A stretch of 64,000 nt of DNA from Paragonimus westermani (Eukaryota; Platyhelminthes; Trematoda; Plagiorchiida; Troglotrematidae): contig QNGE01000968.1 in the NCBI GenBank assembly GCA_008508345.1, positions 62,001-126,000 on the forward strand. The letters are read 5' to 3'. The translations under genes were made by a program, and so were the position numbers. The notes under the pieces were generated by a model. That model did not search any database. It was given only the letters and a program-made list of their open reading frames with translations, and was not told the origin of the DNA. Position 1 is the stretch's first letter. Every line of letters begins with the position of its first letter. Below are positions 25,031 to 36,900 of this stretch, piece after piece.

Positions 25031-25519
25031 CCGCTTGATATAAAGGAACAAATATGTTGTTATCACAGGAGATTTTCAAAAGCGTTATCAAACGTATCAA
25101 AAGGAATTGTTCAAGAAGGATAGAGCTGTGTGTGTACTGATAAAGAACGAAGTGGAATTTCGAGGACTGAACACGCCGAATTTTAACAAACTGTGAGGTC
25201 TAAATCTCTACACACTGGGGTCCAGCCGCAGCTTACTTTTCGAAATGAAGTCAGCAAAACTTGCCAGAAGGTTTCTCTAATTTGTTTGTTTGTTTAATAT
25301 AAGTTAGCTGCGAATATAGCTAAGAATCAGAATGTCAGTGAAAAGTTCGGCACTATCTGGCGGAAGAGGACAGCATTCATCACTCTCAACAACAGCCAAG
25401 AGCTTAATCAGAAGACACTGCGAATTGGACCATCGTTCATTTCAACAGCGACAAACAATTTCCTAGAAGAAAAGTTACTAAAACGGTTAAAAGTTAACCG
25501 AAAAAGACTAGACAGGACA
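25031..25519. other. Spacer between two facing LINE relics
   Basis: No reverse-transcriptase motif or open frame of note was found between the end of the + LINE match and the 3' end of the minus LINE match. It may hold rearranged LINE 3' sequence that is too diverged to see. Confidence 0.3.
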
Positions 25520-26890
25520 ACTTGAAATGGTATGGATGCAGAAAAGCCATCGACTACTCCACAATGTCATCTTGGATAGCATTTCCAGTCAGCGATTTGA
25601 GTGATCACGAGGACCCCAGTCAGGCAGGTAAAACCTACCCACTTTGCTCAATGGAGCATTCATGGTCTTCGTATCACGTGACCATGTTGCTGCTTGATCA
25701 CCACGTGGTTTCACCCAACTGTTGGTGCTCTCACTATAATGTGCTCGGTACGGCGAACGAATAGCTAGCCTGTGCAATGTGATTGCTTGACCAGTTGGTC
25801 TTGCATCCCGAACGGTCCGGGATACGCAACGGCGAACGGCCGTGTTGCTCACGTGATCAGTACACTGAATATGGTCTGATTGGCGCAGACACCGACGGTC
25901 AAACGCAGCAAGTCTGTCGACATCTTCATTGCGACCAGCCCACCTTTCGGAACCAAGAAGCAAAACAGAGCGTATATACCTTTCCATTTAGCGACAACCG
26001 AACGTCTCTTCGATGCCACAGACGGTGCAGGTTGGCAAACGCAACACACGCCTTTGCTATCCTCGCTGATATCTCATCAGCAATACTACGGGCTGACGAG
26101 ATAGTGCATGTGAAACTGTCCACAGTCCGAAGTGGATTGCCTGCACTCTGGAAGGTGAGAGTGCGAGTGCTACAGTCTTGAAGAAGCACTTCACATTATG
26201 AAGGTGTGAAGCGCATTCCGTGCAAACCACCCCGACCACTCACCTTATCCAGCATGGTCTGCATGTCTTCGGTGGAGAGGCACGGGCAGAGACAGTCATG
26301 TGCACTGTCTAGATTGGACAACCTATCTGAAGGAAGAAGACCATTACTGGGCCCACTGCATTCAGGTTCCGGCACACGTTGCAGAATGTCAACCATGACA
26401 AAATTGAACAGCAGAGATGAGATCGGATATCGTTGACGAACACCACCTAGAAGTGATTAACGTTCGGGACAGTTGTCCGTGAACTGTCACTCTGATTGCA
26501 GATTGGACATGTGGTGATCTCAGCAGATTACCTTATTTCCCTGGTACTCCGTCACGAGGAAGTCAGTTTCAGGGTACGTGACGGGCATCGGAATCGAGCG
26601 CAAACCTTGTGTCTAAACTGACTCTGGTCATCGGCTGCCTGTGAGAGTGTCGATGCTTCAAGATCTGTCGCGAGGTAAAGTGTGACGAACGCACTGTTGA
26701 CCAGATGGGAATCCTGTTTGTTCTTCGCGTGCCTTACTTCTTCCGGGCTCAGTGAGCTGACAAGATTAAAGCCAGTGAGTAACTTGGACTCGACAGACAT
26801 TAGGCTGACCCCTCTATCGTTTTCCCAGACTTTGAGCCCTCTTTTTGAAACCGGGATTTACTGTTGTTAAGCACCGAGTACGAGGTATCT
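25520..26890 (-). pseudogene. Decayed LINE reverse transcriptase and 3' domain, minus copy
   Basis: Reading right to left, the conserved blocks are VNPGFKKR (about 26,860), LMSVESKLLTGF and LSPEEVRHAKNKQ (26,700-26,800), GGVRQRYPISSLLFNF (26,402-26,449), DRLSNLDSAHD (26,296-26,330), DMQTMLDKV (26,244-26,270), ADEISARIAKACVAFANL (about 26,050), VDRLAAFDRRCLRQ (about 25,900) and DWGPRDHSNR (about 25,600). This is the RT domain from finger to thumb plus the C-terminal region. The catalytic YADD box reads SAHD, the RQG motif reads RQR, the AFDS block is missing, and several frameshifts (one near 25,980) and stops occur. It is inactive and related to the fragment at 15.1 kb. Confidence 0.75.
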
Positions 26891-27286
26891 CTTCATTTTG
26901 CCGAATAGTCGAGGGCAGTTTCGTCGGTTCTGACATCAATCCTTTCTCAATGCTCCTGAAGGAGATTGTAGTTTGGTTGCCAAGTAAGACAAGAAGGAAC
27001 AAGCTAGCTCAAGAATTCCGTGAAGAAAGCACGCATTTCGAATAGATTGTCAACAGAGGACTAGGTAGAAGTATTCGTTCCTAGGGAACGATGAACTTTT
27101 CAAAGTAGGTTGAATGAACAGGCCAAATTGGAGATAACTACAGCAGCATACGGTTCAACACACGGACATGGCATCTCAAATCAGCTTAATGATGCTGAAA
27201 ATTCAAAGGAGAAATGTTAATACTGACTCTTCTTTTGCTTGTGTACATTGAGTGCACTGGTGTCTACGTCTTCCACAGTCTACCAG

Positions 27287-27366
27287 GTGGTTCGAACCCA
27301 GCTGAAGCCCTGACTTTTCACAGTTGGGTCTCATCTAACTCATCAAAACTGTCAAACTACTCACCA
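27287..27366 (+). repeat. tRNA-headed SINE (GGGTCTCATCT tail), 5'-damaged copy
   Basis: The B-box-like GGTGGTTCGAACCCAGC is followed by the tail GAAGCCCTGACTTTTCACAG, TTGGGTCTCATCTAA and then actcatcaaaactg. The same tail follows the tRNA-like unit at 33,818. The A-box part is unrecognisable here, so the 5' half is lost or diverged. Confidence 0.7.
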
Positions 27367-27372
27367 CTGAAT

Positions 27373-30300
27373 TAATATTTTGCTCATCTGACACATCTAA
27401 GGTGACTGGCAAATCTATAGACAGATGAACAGAAGATTCCGATTTATACACACTTATCTCTGAAGAACTCATTAATTGCCAATGATGGGATGGACAGGAA
27501 GAGTGTTCAGGCTATTTCTTGAAGGCTTCAATATAAAGGAGGAAATGGTCCACCCATTTCACCATTCCTTACCTGGTGGCAATAACAGATAGAGATTACT
27601 GTATTAAGCTGGTTAATCATACCAACTCGAAATTACAGCTAATCCGCTAAATGTTATCACCAAAGACATTCACCTTGATATCACGAGAGAATCTTGCAGT
27701 TTTCTCAGCTCTCTTATTCCAAGTGATATGCAGTACATATGAGATTTCGTGCGGTTCACAATCATCCTTCAAATCAATTATTTTCCTCACCATTCCCAAC
27801 CAGGTTTCATGACAGAATGTGACGGAACCCAAGCAGCTCGAAATATGATCAGATCACTTTAAATCTAACGAGATGTAAACCAGCACTTTATCTTAACAGG
27901 TAACGAACCGAAGGAACCAAAAGTGACTTAAGTGATCACGATTAATGGCCGCTTGATTTTATTCAATTCTCAGTTTTTGTTTTTCTGATCTCCGAAATAG
28001 TGCGTGATGACGCACACGTTCAAATGATGGTATGGCTGATCTTAATATCGTATTGACTTGTAAAAACCTTGTCCATATAGGATAAATTGTGAGAAAATCC
28101 CGTCCACATCAATCGTAACTTTGAAAGAGCGCTTACATTTATGCACGCATTTACTGCTATGCTGTTATTGACCTGGGGATCCGTTTTGCTGTTAAAGTGC
28201 TGCAATCGGTTAGCTGATTGAATTCCTAAACCGTTTTGTTGATCTGCTGACTCATACCATAGTTAAAGTGATGTACAGATAAGAGATTGTTTACATAACA
28301 ACTTGACCAGCAGTTTAATGATCGCGGATTACGATGGGAAACCTCGTGCATCAATGACACTTAAACGCTATACTGCAGCCTGTCTGCACATTACATGAGT
28401 TTCAGAGAATAATTGTTGTATATCGTTCTGTCATGGTGTAAAAAAACCTCTTTCCTTATTAACTACGCTACAGAGAACCTTCTAGAAGACGAACTTGGGA
28501 ATTCGAATACTACCTGTGTGTAGCACAATACAACAGTAACCTAGCTTGACTGAAATATGTGAATATCTCTAAATATGTATGCGGCACACACACGATCCTG
28601 GATAACTGAAACGTGAAAGCTGGTCCTCGAATAATATACTCACAAACCTACTCAAATTTTACGACGAGGTTATTCAGGTTTCTGCTCTCATTTTTCTAAG
28701 CAGAGTGTTCGAAGATATGATCCGTTTCACGTTCGTTTAATTCTTGCAGCGAAACATCCACGAAAGTGTTCCGCTCGACCGTTAAACTGCGATAATTGCT
28801 TTCATTCCGTTCTGTTCCAAGGTGACTTCACAGGACTGTGTGGGTTGGTCATGTCGTCGTCTTTGTCACATAGCTAACGGCAAGTGGAATGATTGCGTGA
28901 ACTACACGCCAATTTACTGATACACACACACGATTTAACTTCCTATGTTCCCTTGTCCTTGTTCATTATGAGAAAAGGGGACACAGGCTGTTAGCTGTTA
29001 ACACTTCAATTTATGTCGTCTGTCACATACTACTGATAGTTGTCCTCTGTGACGAAGGTGGGTTACAGAAACAGCTGGATAGAGGGGATCAAGAGTCAAA
29101 GATCCATCACTCTGGAAGGTGGATGAGGTCTTTGTTTCATCAGAACGAATTCACTGTTGCCCATAAGTTTGGAATTTGGTGTCAGCAGGGCGATGGTCGA
29201 AGCAATTTGGGCGATGCTGTGTCCCCTTTCCAGAATGTATTCGGCACTTGATGCCGCCTTTTTTTTGCTGTGGATTGCACATCTGGTTGTTGGTTCGTGT
29301 AGTGAATCGAATCAACTATTTAGGGAGGTGTTTGGCCGTTCTGCAACGCACCCACCCGTTCGTTCTGGCATTGTAACCTTCACTGCAAGTGAACTGATAA
29401 ATGAGGTTTGAAAGGAAATATCTGGTCCCGTCACGTATGGCGTTTTCGCAACTGACCCTGTAATTAATGGCCGCTAATGGTGGGAAATGAAATGTCGACA
29501 TTCTCCAACGTTTATTTTCCTACTGTTTTGACTCAATTTTCTGATCATCTAAAGTCATTGTAGGCTAGTCCTATCTTAGGTAAGGCAACCACCGGGAAAC
29601 TGATGGTGCCCCTCCATGGAATTTTAAACAGTAAATATGTGATGCTTACCTTGACGTCGTGTGTCAGACAGCATGTCTCTATCCATGCATTCGATAATTA
29701 CTTAACGTATTTGTTGAAATACGCTTGGTGCGGATTGACAGTTTATAATTATGTAACCACTTGTGAAGAATCGATAACTTGGATTACTGCTAATGCTTCA
29801 GTCTCGATGGAAAAACTTCATCATTCCAGGTCTTCCTTTTACAGCAATGCTGAATAATTATGGTTGTCTGGCCATTTTCAATGCTGCTCGGGACACATTA
29901 GTAAATGTTGATGTCAAAACAAAATTGGAGATGATGTCATGTCTAATTCTGCACACAATCACAATAACCCTTGAAATTACGCTATGGTTTTAGCCTTAAT
30001 GAGTGCACGATTCTTACCAAGTACCCAACAACTTCATGTGACGACAAGACAAGTCTACCAACAATAGGACTAACAAGTATATGAGTTACATGAATTTTTG
30101 GCATTGTATGAAGTCGTTGGAGTAATGTGGATTTGCGGCACAGGTTGTATCATTACTTCTATCCTGACTTGTCTCTTTTTAATTGCATCAACGTACACAT
30201 TCCATCTTTATTCCTGTTAGGAACCGAAATTGCTGTTGTGTTCTACAGGCTTCTGTCGGTGTTGTGGATCTATTTTTGTTTCCTATTCAGTTCTATTCGA

Positions 30301-32016
30301 CGCGGCAGTGATCTTGACTTTGTTCGATCTGAAAAAGCGTTCGTGTCAAGCATGAAACGTTGCCAATAAACCAAACTATCCATCAGTTACAAGTTATTCT
30401 GAAATTGCAAAATAGTTCATCTCACCAGGAATACAACACTATTCAGCAATGATAGAATTCACAGATTACTCACAATCAGTTGAGATCAGTTAATTGTAAC
30501 CAAGCGCACTGATTATTGATTTCTCAATTCAACTGCAGACTTTTAGTTTCAATGTTGTCACAACAGGATCACTGATTTGTGGACTTTTGTTTATCCATCC
30601 ATCCACCCGTCTTCTCATCAGTTCGCTATTGATTGATTTGTCTGAAAGGCACCATTAGCTTCAACTCAGATTGTGTGAACTTTTCTTTATTGATTAAGCA
30701 CGCAGGCTACTGACCGTCATTTGTTGTGATGTACATTTTGCTGAACTTGGAGTGATGTCTTCTGAGTCACAGAGAAGTATCATCTTTATCCATTCAGTTT
30801 TCCATCAGTGTGGCTGGATTAACATCGAAGCGGCACGGACGTTCAGAAACACTTACTTGTTCCTTGCCTAAAAGCCATTCCACTTCAACAATCCACTCTA
30901 ATGTCACGAATTATTCTGACCTTTTCCATGTCCAGCCTAAACAACTCAACACAGATCACAACGTAGGTCGGTTCGTTGTTTAACCAGTGTGGTGCAACGT
31001 TCCTAAGTTACTTCCAGTGTTCTTTTATTCGCGTGAACATCTAACTCGACTTATTCAATCGGTCGTTCAGAGTGCAATATCCTAGTTGTCTGCAAGCAGG
31101 CTGGTCAATTTCCATGCAAATCATTCAGTCCACATGAGAACTATTTAGTACCGGTAGGCACCGGTACCGGTAGGTCATTCTTATAATACATGTATCTGAA
31201 TATTTGACCTGTCACCTGATAATAAGTGAGAAAGCACGCTATTTTGCTCCAGCAGCCATTACTCGATCTAACATTACCTAGGTTTTTATGCACTTGCTTC
31301 AGTCTCTTAGAAATGCACCGATTGCATCGATCGGTACTCTAATTCGACTAGTTTAAAGTCAAAAGAACTTGAGTCTTCTCTTTCCATATTCGGGCATACC
31401 TTCGTTAAAATCAACACAAAAACAAACAAGTCATAGCCTCATTCGCAAAAACCCTCTTGGCCGAAGAATGTCCATTATCCGATGACATCAGAATGTAATC
31501 AGCTTTTATAACCGTCCATCGCGTTGTCACTTGAAATCACACCCTATCAATAGGCAGATAAAGTCATTATCGATCAGCTCATTTCCGTTACTTCTGGAGA
31601 CCTGTTCATGCAACAGCTAGGATAGTAATTATTGTCAGGTTCCCGGATCAAGTCACAAGTTGGTGAACAAGCCAGTGACACCCTGTTGCTGATGTACATG
31701 GAAGTTATAGATGTGTATGTTAGGAAAGTGTAGATGTTTTTCAACCCCGCAGCAAATTCACATTTGAATGACAATTGATGGAACATAAACTGAGCTTTCT
31801 GTGGATTTCAAGATGTGTATAAGATTTGAAGATAAATTTGTTTTAGACATTACGGAAAAGGGCTTTATTCTAATCAGTCTCTACCAATCAGAACAGCACT
31901 TCTCACCAGCGACATATTGGCGTTCAACTGACGTCATAGATTTTTGTGTAAAATAACAGTAACTGTAGATCTCAGTAACACAGTGAACAATAAGACACAA
32001 TATCGTTAGGTCAGCA
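27373..32016. other. Long stretch with only weak coding candidates
   Basis: Frames at + 29157-29411, + 29603-29857 and minus 31574-31786 have no matching splice borders. One possible terminal exon is listed at 30,249. A short local repeat of the palindrome ACCGGT lies at 31,148-31,174. No mobile-element protein was recognised. Confidence 0.3.
30249..30369 (+). CDS. Weak candidate terminal exon
   Basis: A good acceptor (ttgctgttgtgttctacag) ends at 30,248. In one frame it reads LLSVLWIYFCFLFSSIRRGS and on to a TAA, with a hydrophobic segment followed by basic residues. The other two frames are also open for 20 to 35 codons, so frame and reality are uncertain. Confidence 0.22.
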
Positions 32017-32316
32017 TTGAAACCTAGCCACCGTAACAATGTTAAACACCCAAATCAAAGGGTATTCAACACAAATGTATTTGCTTCAGTAATTAAACTT
32101 CGGTTACTATCCTTCCTTACTAGGAGACTGCCTTCGGACAGTTTTGAAAAATACGCATCCCGTACAATGGTACAGGTTCTTCAAGAACACCATTGTGGTA
32201 TGTCTCAAATTTTCCCAGTTGAAAACAAACAACCGCCTCTGAATTTGTCAGAATGTGTTTGTAAAATCAACTGTAAAATCTGTGGGACGTCCTTAGTTGA
32301 AAAGACTGTTCACTAA
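32017..32316 (+). pseudogene. Possible GIY-YIG-like fragment of a Penelope-type element
   Basis: The 99-codon frame ends with SECVCKINCKICGTSLVEKT, whose spacing resembles the start of Penelope-type GIY-YIG endonucleases (V-Y-K-I-x-C-x-x-C-x-x-x-Y-I-G-x-T). The first Tyr is Cys and the YIG is LVE, so catalytic residues are lost. The upstream residues (SFLTRRLPSDSFEKYASRTM) show no clear motif. The call rests on this one segment. The clear example of this family in the window is at 62,952-63,990. Confidence 0.3.
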
Positions 32317-33572
32317 CACACGTACATTACGGTAAGTGTCCTCCTGCAGAAATGCAATAACTTCGGTTGTAATGGCAGAATCCGTCAAGTAGCCTCAATC
32401 AGCATGCTTTCACATTCGACCACTCTGTAGTCTTGATGACTAGTTTCGGCTACTAGATGGAACAGCTGTTGACAGAAACACTTGATCGTGGACTTAATGC
32501 AGGCGATACAGTAAGCGGACGGTTGAGAACCGTCATTAAGTTAGCAGGTTATATTGAAGTAATTAGACTGGCACCTCGCGTTCATTATCACTCCGTCACA
32601 CATTCTGTCCCAAAGTAGGATAGCGCTCATGCTTCGTATTCACATAGTGTCCACTTTACACCTGAGCTACACCTTGTGACCTCAGCCAACTCACATGTTT
32701 GAATGGTTAACACCTTTCTACCGGCAATCATCTGCTCTTGGCACGTCACCCATATTAACATTCGTAAATATCATTAACTATTGCCTCTACACTGTTGTTA
32801 TTGTGAGTTAGGTCCCCAAATAAGTGAGTTCCGACTTCCGCTACCAGCTTTAATTCATTACGATCGGTGTAAGATTCATGGCTTAATAGAGATGCGTTTG
32901 ATCAATTTGTTTCGACCGAAATATACAATGATTTTTCGAATTCAAAAACAAAACACTACTGGGTTTCTAATCACTCTATCCACACACTCCTCGACATCTT
33001 ATATCCATCCTTTTTCATTCAATTAAACTAACAGGAAAATTACCAAAATTATTATTAGGTTGGGTCAAAATAACTCAATAAGTAATTTGGTTTTCAAAAT
33101 GTCAATGTTGGAATTGGATGAACTGCAGGATAACAACTGAGTTTAGGGAAATATTTTGTCTAAGATAATATTAAAAGGTACTTTCTGGTAGTTACGTATT
33201 ATAGCCTCCATACAGACGCGTTCGTCCGTGTTAAATCACTGAGTTACATGCAGTCTGTAAACCCATCGACACCGGCTGATGTGGTGTGATGAAGTTAGTT
33301 TGAAGGATCTTGAAAACATCAAAGCAGTGACCAAAAGTGAGAGTTGATATGGTAATAAAGAAAGTATACCAAATTCTATATCAATTTCTCATCATGAACG
33401 TTACCCAGCAGCATGTTCAAGCGAGCAAAAATTACGTAGCCCTAAGAGGTCCTTAAAATGTGACCAAAAATGAATGGGGAAGAAGCTCACCAAAACAAAT
33501 GAATCCAGGTGGAGCTGTGTCTAATTTTAAAAATGGAGTTTAAATAAGCTTAAGAATCATGCAAATATAGTT
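32317..33572. other. No supported gene
   Basis: AT-rich DNA with short frames only; the longest + frame (32781-33026) has no splice borders. It ends at the left arm of the SINE inverted repeat. Confidence 0.35.
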
Positions 33573-33681
33573 ATTTAGATGAGACCCAACTGTGAAAAGT
33601 CAGGGCTTCGGCTGGATTCGAACTAGCGACAGACACAGCATGCCTCAACGCGGCAAGCGCTCTACCAGCTGAGCTACGAAG
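33573..33681 (-). repeat. tRNA-headed SINE, left arm of inverted pair
   Basis: This is the reverse complement of the right arm at 33,818 onward, with a single clear mismatch (ctagcgac against ccagcgac) across about 105 bases. On the minus strand it reads the tRNA-like head with A-box TAGCTCAGCTGG and B-box GTTCGAATCC, then the tail ending GGGTCTCATCTAAAT. Similarity to the right arm stops just after ATCTAAAT, so the outer flanks differ. Confidence 0.8.
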
Positions 33682-33817
33682 NNNNNNNNNNNNNNNNNNN
33701 NNNNNNNNNNNNNNNNNNNNNNNNNNNNNNNNNNNNNNNNNNNNNNNNNNNNNNNNNNNNNNNNNNNNNNNNNNNNNNNNNNNNNNNNNNNNNNNNNNNN
33801 NNNNNNNNNNNNNNNNN
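33682..33817. other. Assembly gap (136 N)
   Basis: An unresolved run of N sits exactly between the two SINE arms. The true length and content of the gap are unknown. Because its flanks are near-perfect inverted repeats, the gap could be a hairpin-prone junction, a false scaffold join, or a real head-to-head insertion. Confidence 0.99.
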
Positions 33818-33955
33818 GCTTCGTAGCTCAGCTGGTAGAGCGCTTGCCGCGTTGAGGCATGCTGTGTCTGTCGCTGGTTCGAATCCAGCCGAAGCCCTGA
33901 CTTTTCACAGTTGGGTCTCATCTAAATTCATAAATCTGCCATACTACTCATTAGA
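33818..33955 (+). repeat. tRNA-headed SINE, right arm (best copy)
   Basis: The first 78 bases can be drawn as a tRNA-like shape: acceptor stem GCTTCG/CGAAGC, D stem GCTC/GAGC, anticodon stem TGCC/GGCA with a 7-base loop (GCGTTGA), and T arm GCTGG-TTCGAAT-CCAGC. The A- and B-boxes are consensus. The base before the would-be anticodon is C where U33 is nearly invariant, the variable region is long, and no CCA-ready end is seen, so this is a SINE head. The tail CCCTGACTTTTCACAG, TTGGGTCTCATCTAA and attcataaatctgcc parallels the copy at 27,287. Confidence 0.8.
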
Positions 33956-36900
33956 AATATAGTTATAAAGAAGATGGTTTTCGAAGATAGATATCAAAAA
34001 CTTGTAAGGTAGTTAATCCTGAACGTTTGCTGTTTACCAGAACAAAAACACAGAGAAGTCTGAGGTGCGCTTTCTACAAACCAATTCAGCATCTGGCGGC
34101 AGTTCGGCAGCATACCGAACATACTGGGCAAATGCGAATGAACGGTTTGGTTACTTCAGTACAGGGTACGATGACTATCACTCCAGACCTGTAATGTGGA
34201 CCTGTGGATCATTCGATAAACTGTAAAAGTTGATCCCGTTGTCTCTTCTCGCATGTGGCTTGATTTACGCGAGCGTTTACCCAAATCTTAAAACAGTCAA
34301 TCTTCTTTGCAAAATCCCCGCGCGACTGGTTCTACGGAATTTATCTTTGCACTCCACACAAACACGGATGGTCATTCTCTCTAAGCCTCAAACACAGTAT
34401 GTGGTCCACTTGTTTGGGGCTGACATTTCAAAACAATAGTAAGCCATTTTGACTGAATTGTTATTTACGAGCCTAGCCATATTAGTTTGGACCTAGTTGG
34501 CTGTCGTCAGGTTAGGTCGACTTTTCCGTTGCTCAGACACCGTCTTCACTGACATTTTACTGTCATTGATAAATTTTAAGCGGTTATGGGATAGTGTAAT
34601 ACCATCTGTCAAATTACCTCATGGCCGCCTGAACACAAATGACCTTGAGTGAAAAGTTACTCAATGAAGACCTAAAGGTGAAGAGTGTTGCACATGAGTG
34701 ATTACCTTATTCCAACAAGTTAACTTCCAAAATTTGTTGTGTTAACTTTGTACTGCGCGTGATTAAAAGGCATCACAATAACTCACAGCAGTTGACACTT
34801 TAAGAACTAACTAGCTAAGTCCACTTTACAAATAATATCGGAAATGCCGATTGGCAGACCCATCCTCAGGCAGTAACATTAGCTCTGGGGTTCGCGAAAA
34901 GAATTTCGAAACAGTGCGATGAGTTGGATGAACAGCTTTAATATCCGGAATATGGTTGGCGGCATCCTATTCGGATTAGCCTGTCACCGTGACGGGAGCC
35001 AGAGGACGCCTGTGCTTAACCATCACGACAATTGGCTTGCGTCACACTACTTGCGGTTCCACACACACACACACCACATATCCAGTGTAAACCCGAAGGA
35101 ATAAGGCCGTGAGGTGTGCCACTGGGGCCTTTGTGTCCAGCAGGCCAATGCTCGTTAGCCAGTTGATTGGCCAATAAAGAAAAGGAAACTCTTATCTCTC
35201 GGAAACTAAACAGAGAGAGAGGCTGCAATGACGAGATCTAAATTAAGAAGAAAGATTTGTGAAGTGTAGTACAAAGAGCATTAAAGTGTAGGAGTGCAGA
35301 TTAGTGCATCCCAGAGAAGGTAAGGATGGAAGATGAAATTCACAGTGAACTATGAAAAGCAAAGACATACAGATGCAAGTACACACAATGTTGATTACTA
35401 GTCAGCTTAATAGATCCAGGCGAAAATTTTCCAAGTTTCTGTGAATGGTGGCGGAAATGATGTAAACACTCTTTAAAAGAAGCTATCGCTGATTGCTGCA
35501 CAACAATTCCCGATATTTCACTTTAGGTTTGCACTCTGTGTTCCATAGCATGAGTCAGCCGGTGTCAGTGTGAGTGAAATTTCCTTGATTTAAACAAACT
35601 TACCTGATTTTCTCTCAAGGGGATAGAATTTGAAAGGCTTAGTCAAATACACTATAGTTTGTGTCGTTTCACGTCATCTTTGATGTCTCACGTAGTAAGC
35701 TTTGGTATACTGACCTCCTTTTGTGGTACAGTTGATTGAAATCGCTCAGCCTGACCAAAATATACTGGACGAACGTGATCACGTAAACCAGAGTGTACGG
35801 TTAAGGGTGTTCACCAAATATCGTATTCCGAGCTTTTTCTCGTGAGCACAAGTTACCCAACAGTACTTACCAGAGAATTACAGTTGTTAACCGCATATTT
35901 AGTGTGGGCTAGTTGAACCTGAAAAGACCAATTAGCCTACATTAAATACGTGGTTGGCAATTGTAAATCCCTGGTAAACATATATTTTTGTAGGCTAGTT
36001 GATCTTTTCAGGTCCAAGAGTCAATCTGATGATTTCCTGTTTGTATCAGCCCCGTGCTCAGTCCTATCTGCCTGACGTGATATGCATGTGGATGTATGCA
36101 CATGCATAGTTACAGTGAATTCGTGTCCACATGTTCAGAGGAGTATTTTGTAGCCTTAAGACCTTGACCATAGAGGTGCAGCGGTGTTACAGTGATCACG
36201 ATTAACACCTACCAATTCCCTTACCAGTTCACAATTGGACAGCTAAGAGTTGGATTCGATTTCGAGGTTTCCTCAGCAAATTGATTGCCCGTTACCTCGG
36301 ACTACTGTGCTCCAAAGTTACATGTTATTCAATGTTTGCGATTAAACTTGCCTCGTCTTCAGTGGCTCATACCTGTTTATAATTTTACTGTCGATTAGTC
36401 GTAGATGTTGATTATGAAGAGAAGTTGTCCATTGATATAAGATTCGGATAGTAAGTCCACTGTTACTAGGTGATCTGGATCGATTACCGGATTCTACATG
36501 TGCCATATTAATTCAGGGTAGCATTCTTAGAACTCATTTTATTTGCCGTCAGCAAGGTAATGCATGTAAACCTATGGTTTGACTTTATTAAGCAGTCCAA
36601 GATATGGCAAAATATGAGAACGGACTATGTGAACAAAGCTGATGGAATAGTTAAGAAAAACACTCGTTTTCAGCAGATTTAGTGGCCAGTGTCTTGGCAA
36701 ATTTGTTAACTTAAAAGTAGCCTGACAGTAGAAGATCAAGACTTCAGATGAACTCGAACAAGACAGACAGGCACAGAGAACCTATACGCGACAATTAGCA
36801 TTCCAGCTGAACGATGAAGCCACACCAAGAATCGAAAATACTCAAATTTTGATTCAGTTACCCGCTCATCTCACTGTCATGTGAAATTCACCACCTGATC

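Noticed and set aside
33818..33895. A tRNA gene (possible anticodon GTT)
   Set aside because: U33 is replaced by C, the variable region is long, and the unit is always followed by the same repeat tail. A SINE head explains it better.
34985..35230. LINE 3' end with CA-rich tail
   Set aside because: The look is suggestive (CA repeat, then purine-rich DNA), but no diagnostic LINE protein block is present, so it is left unassigned.
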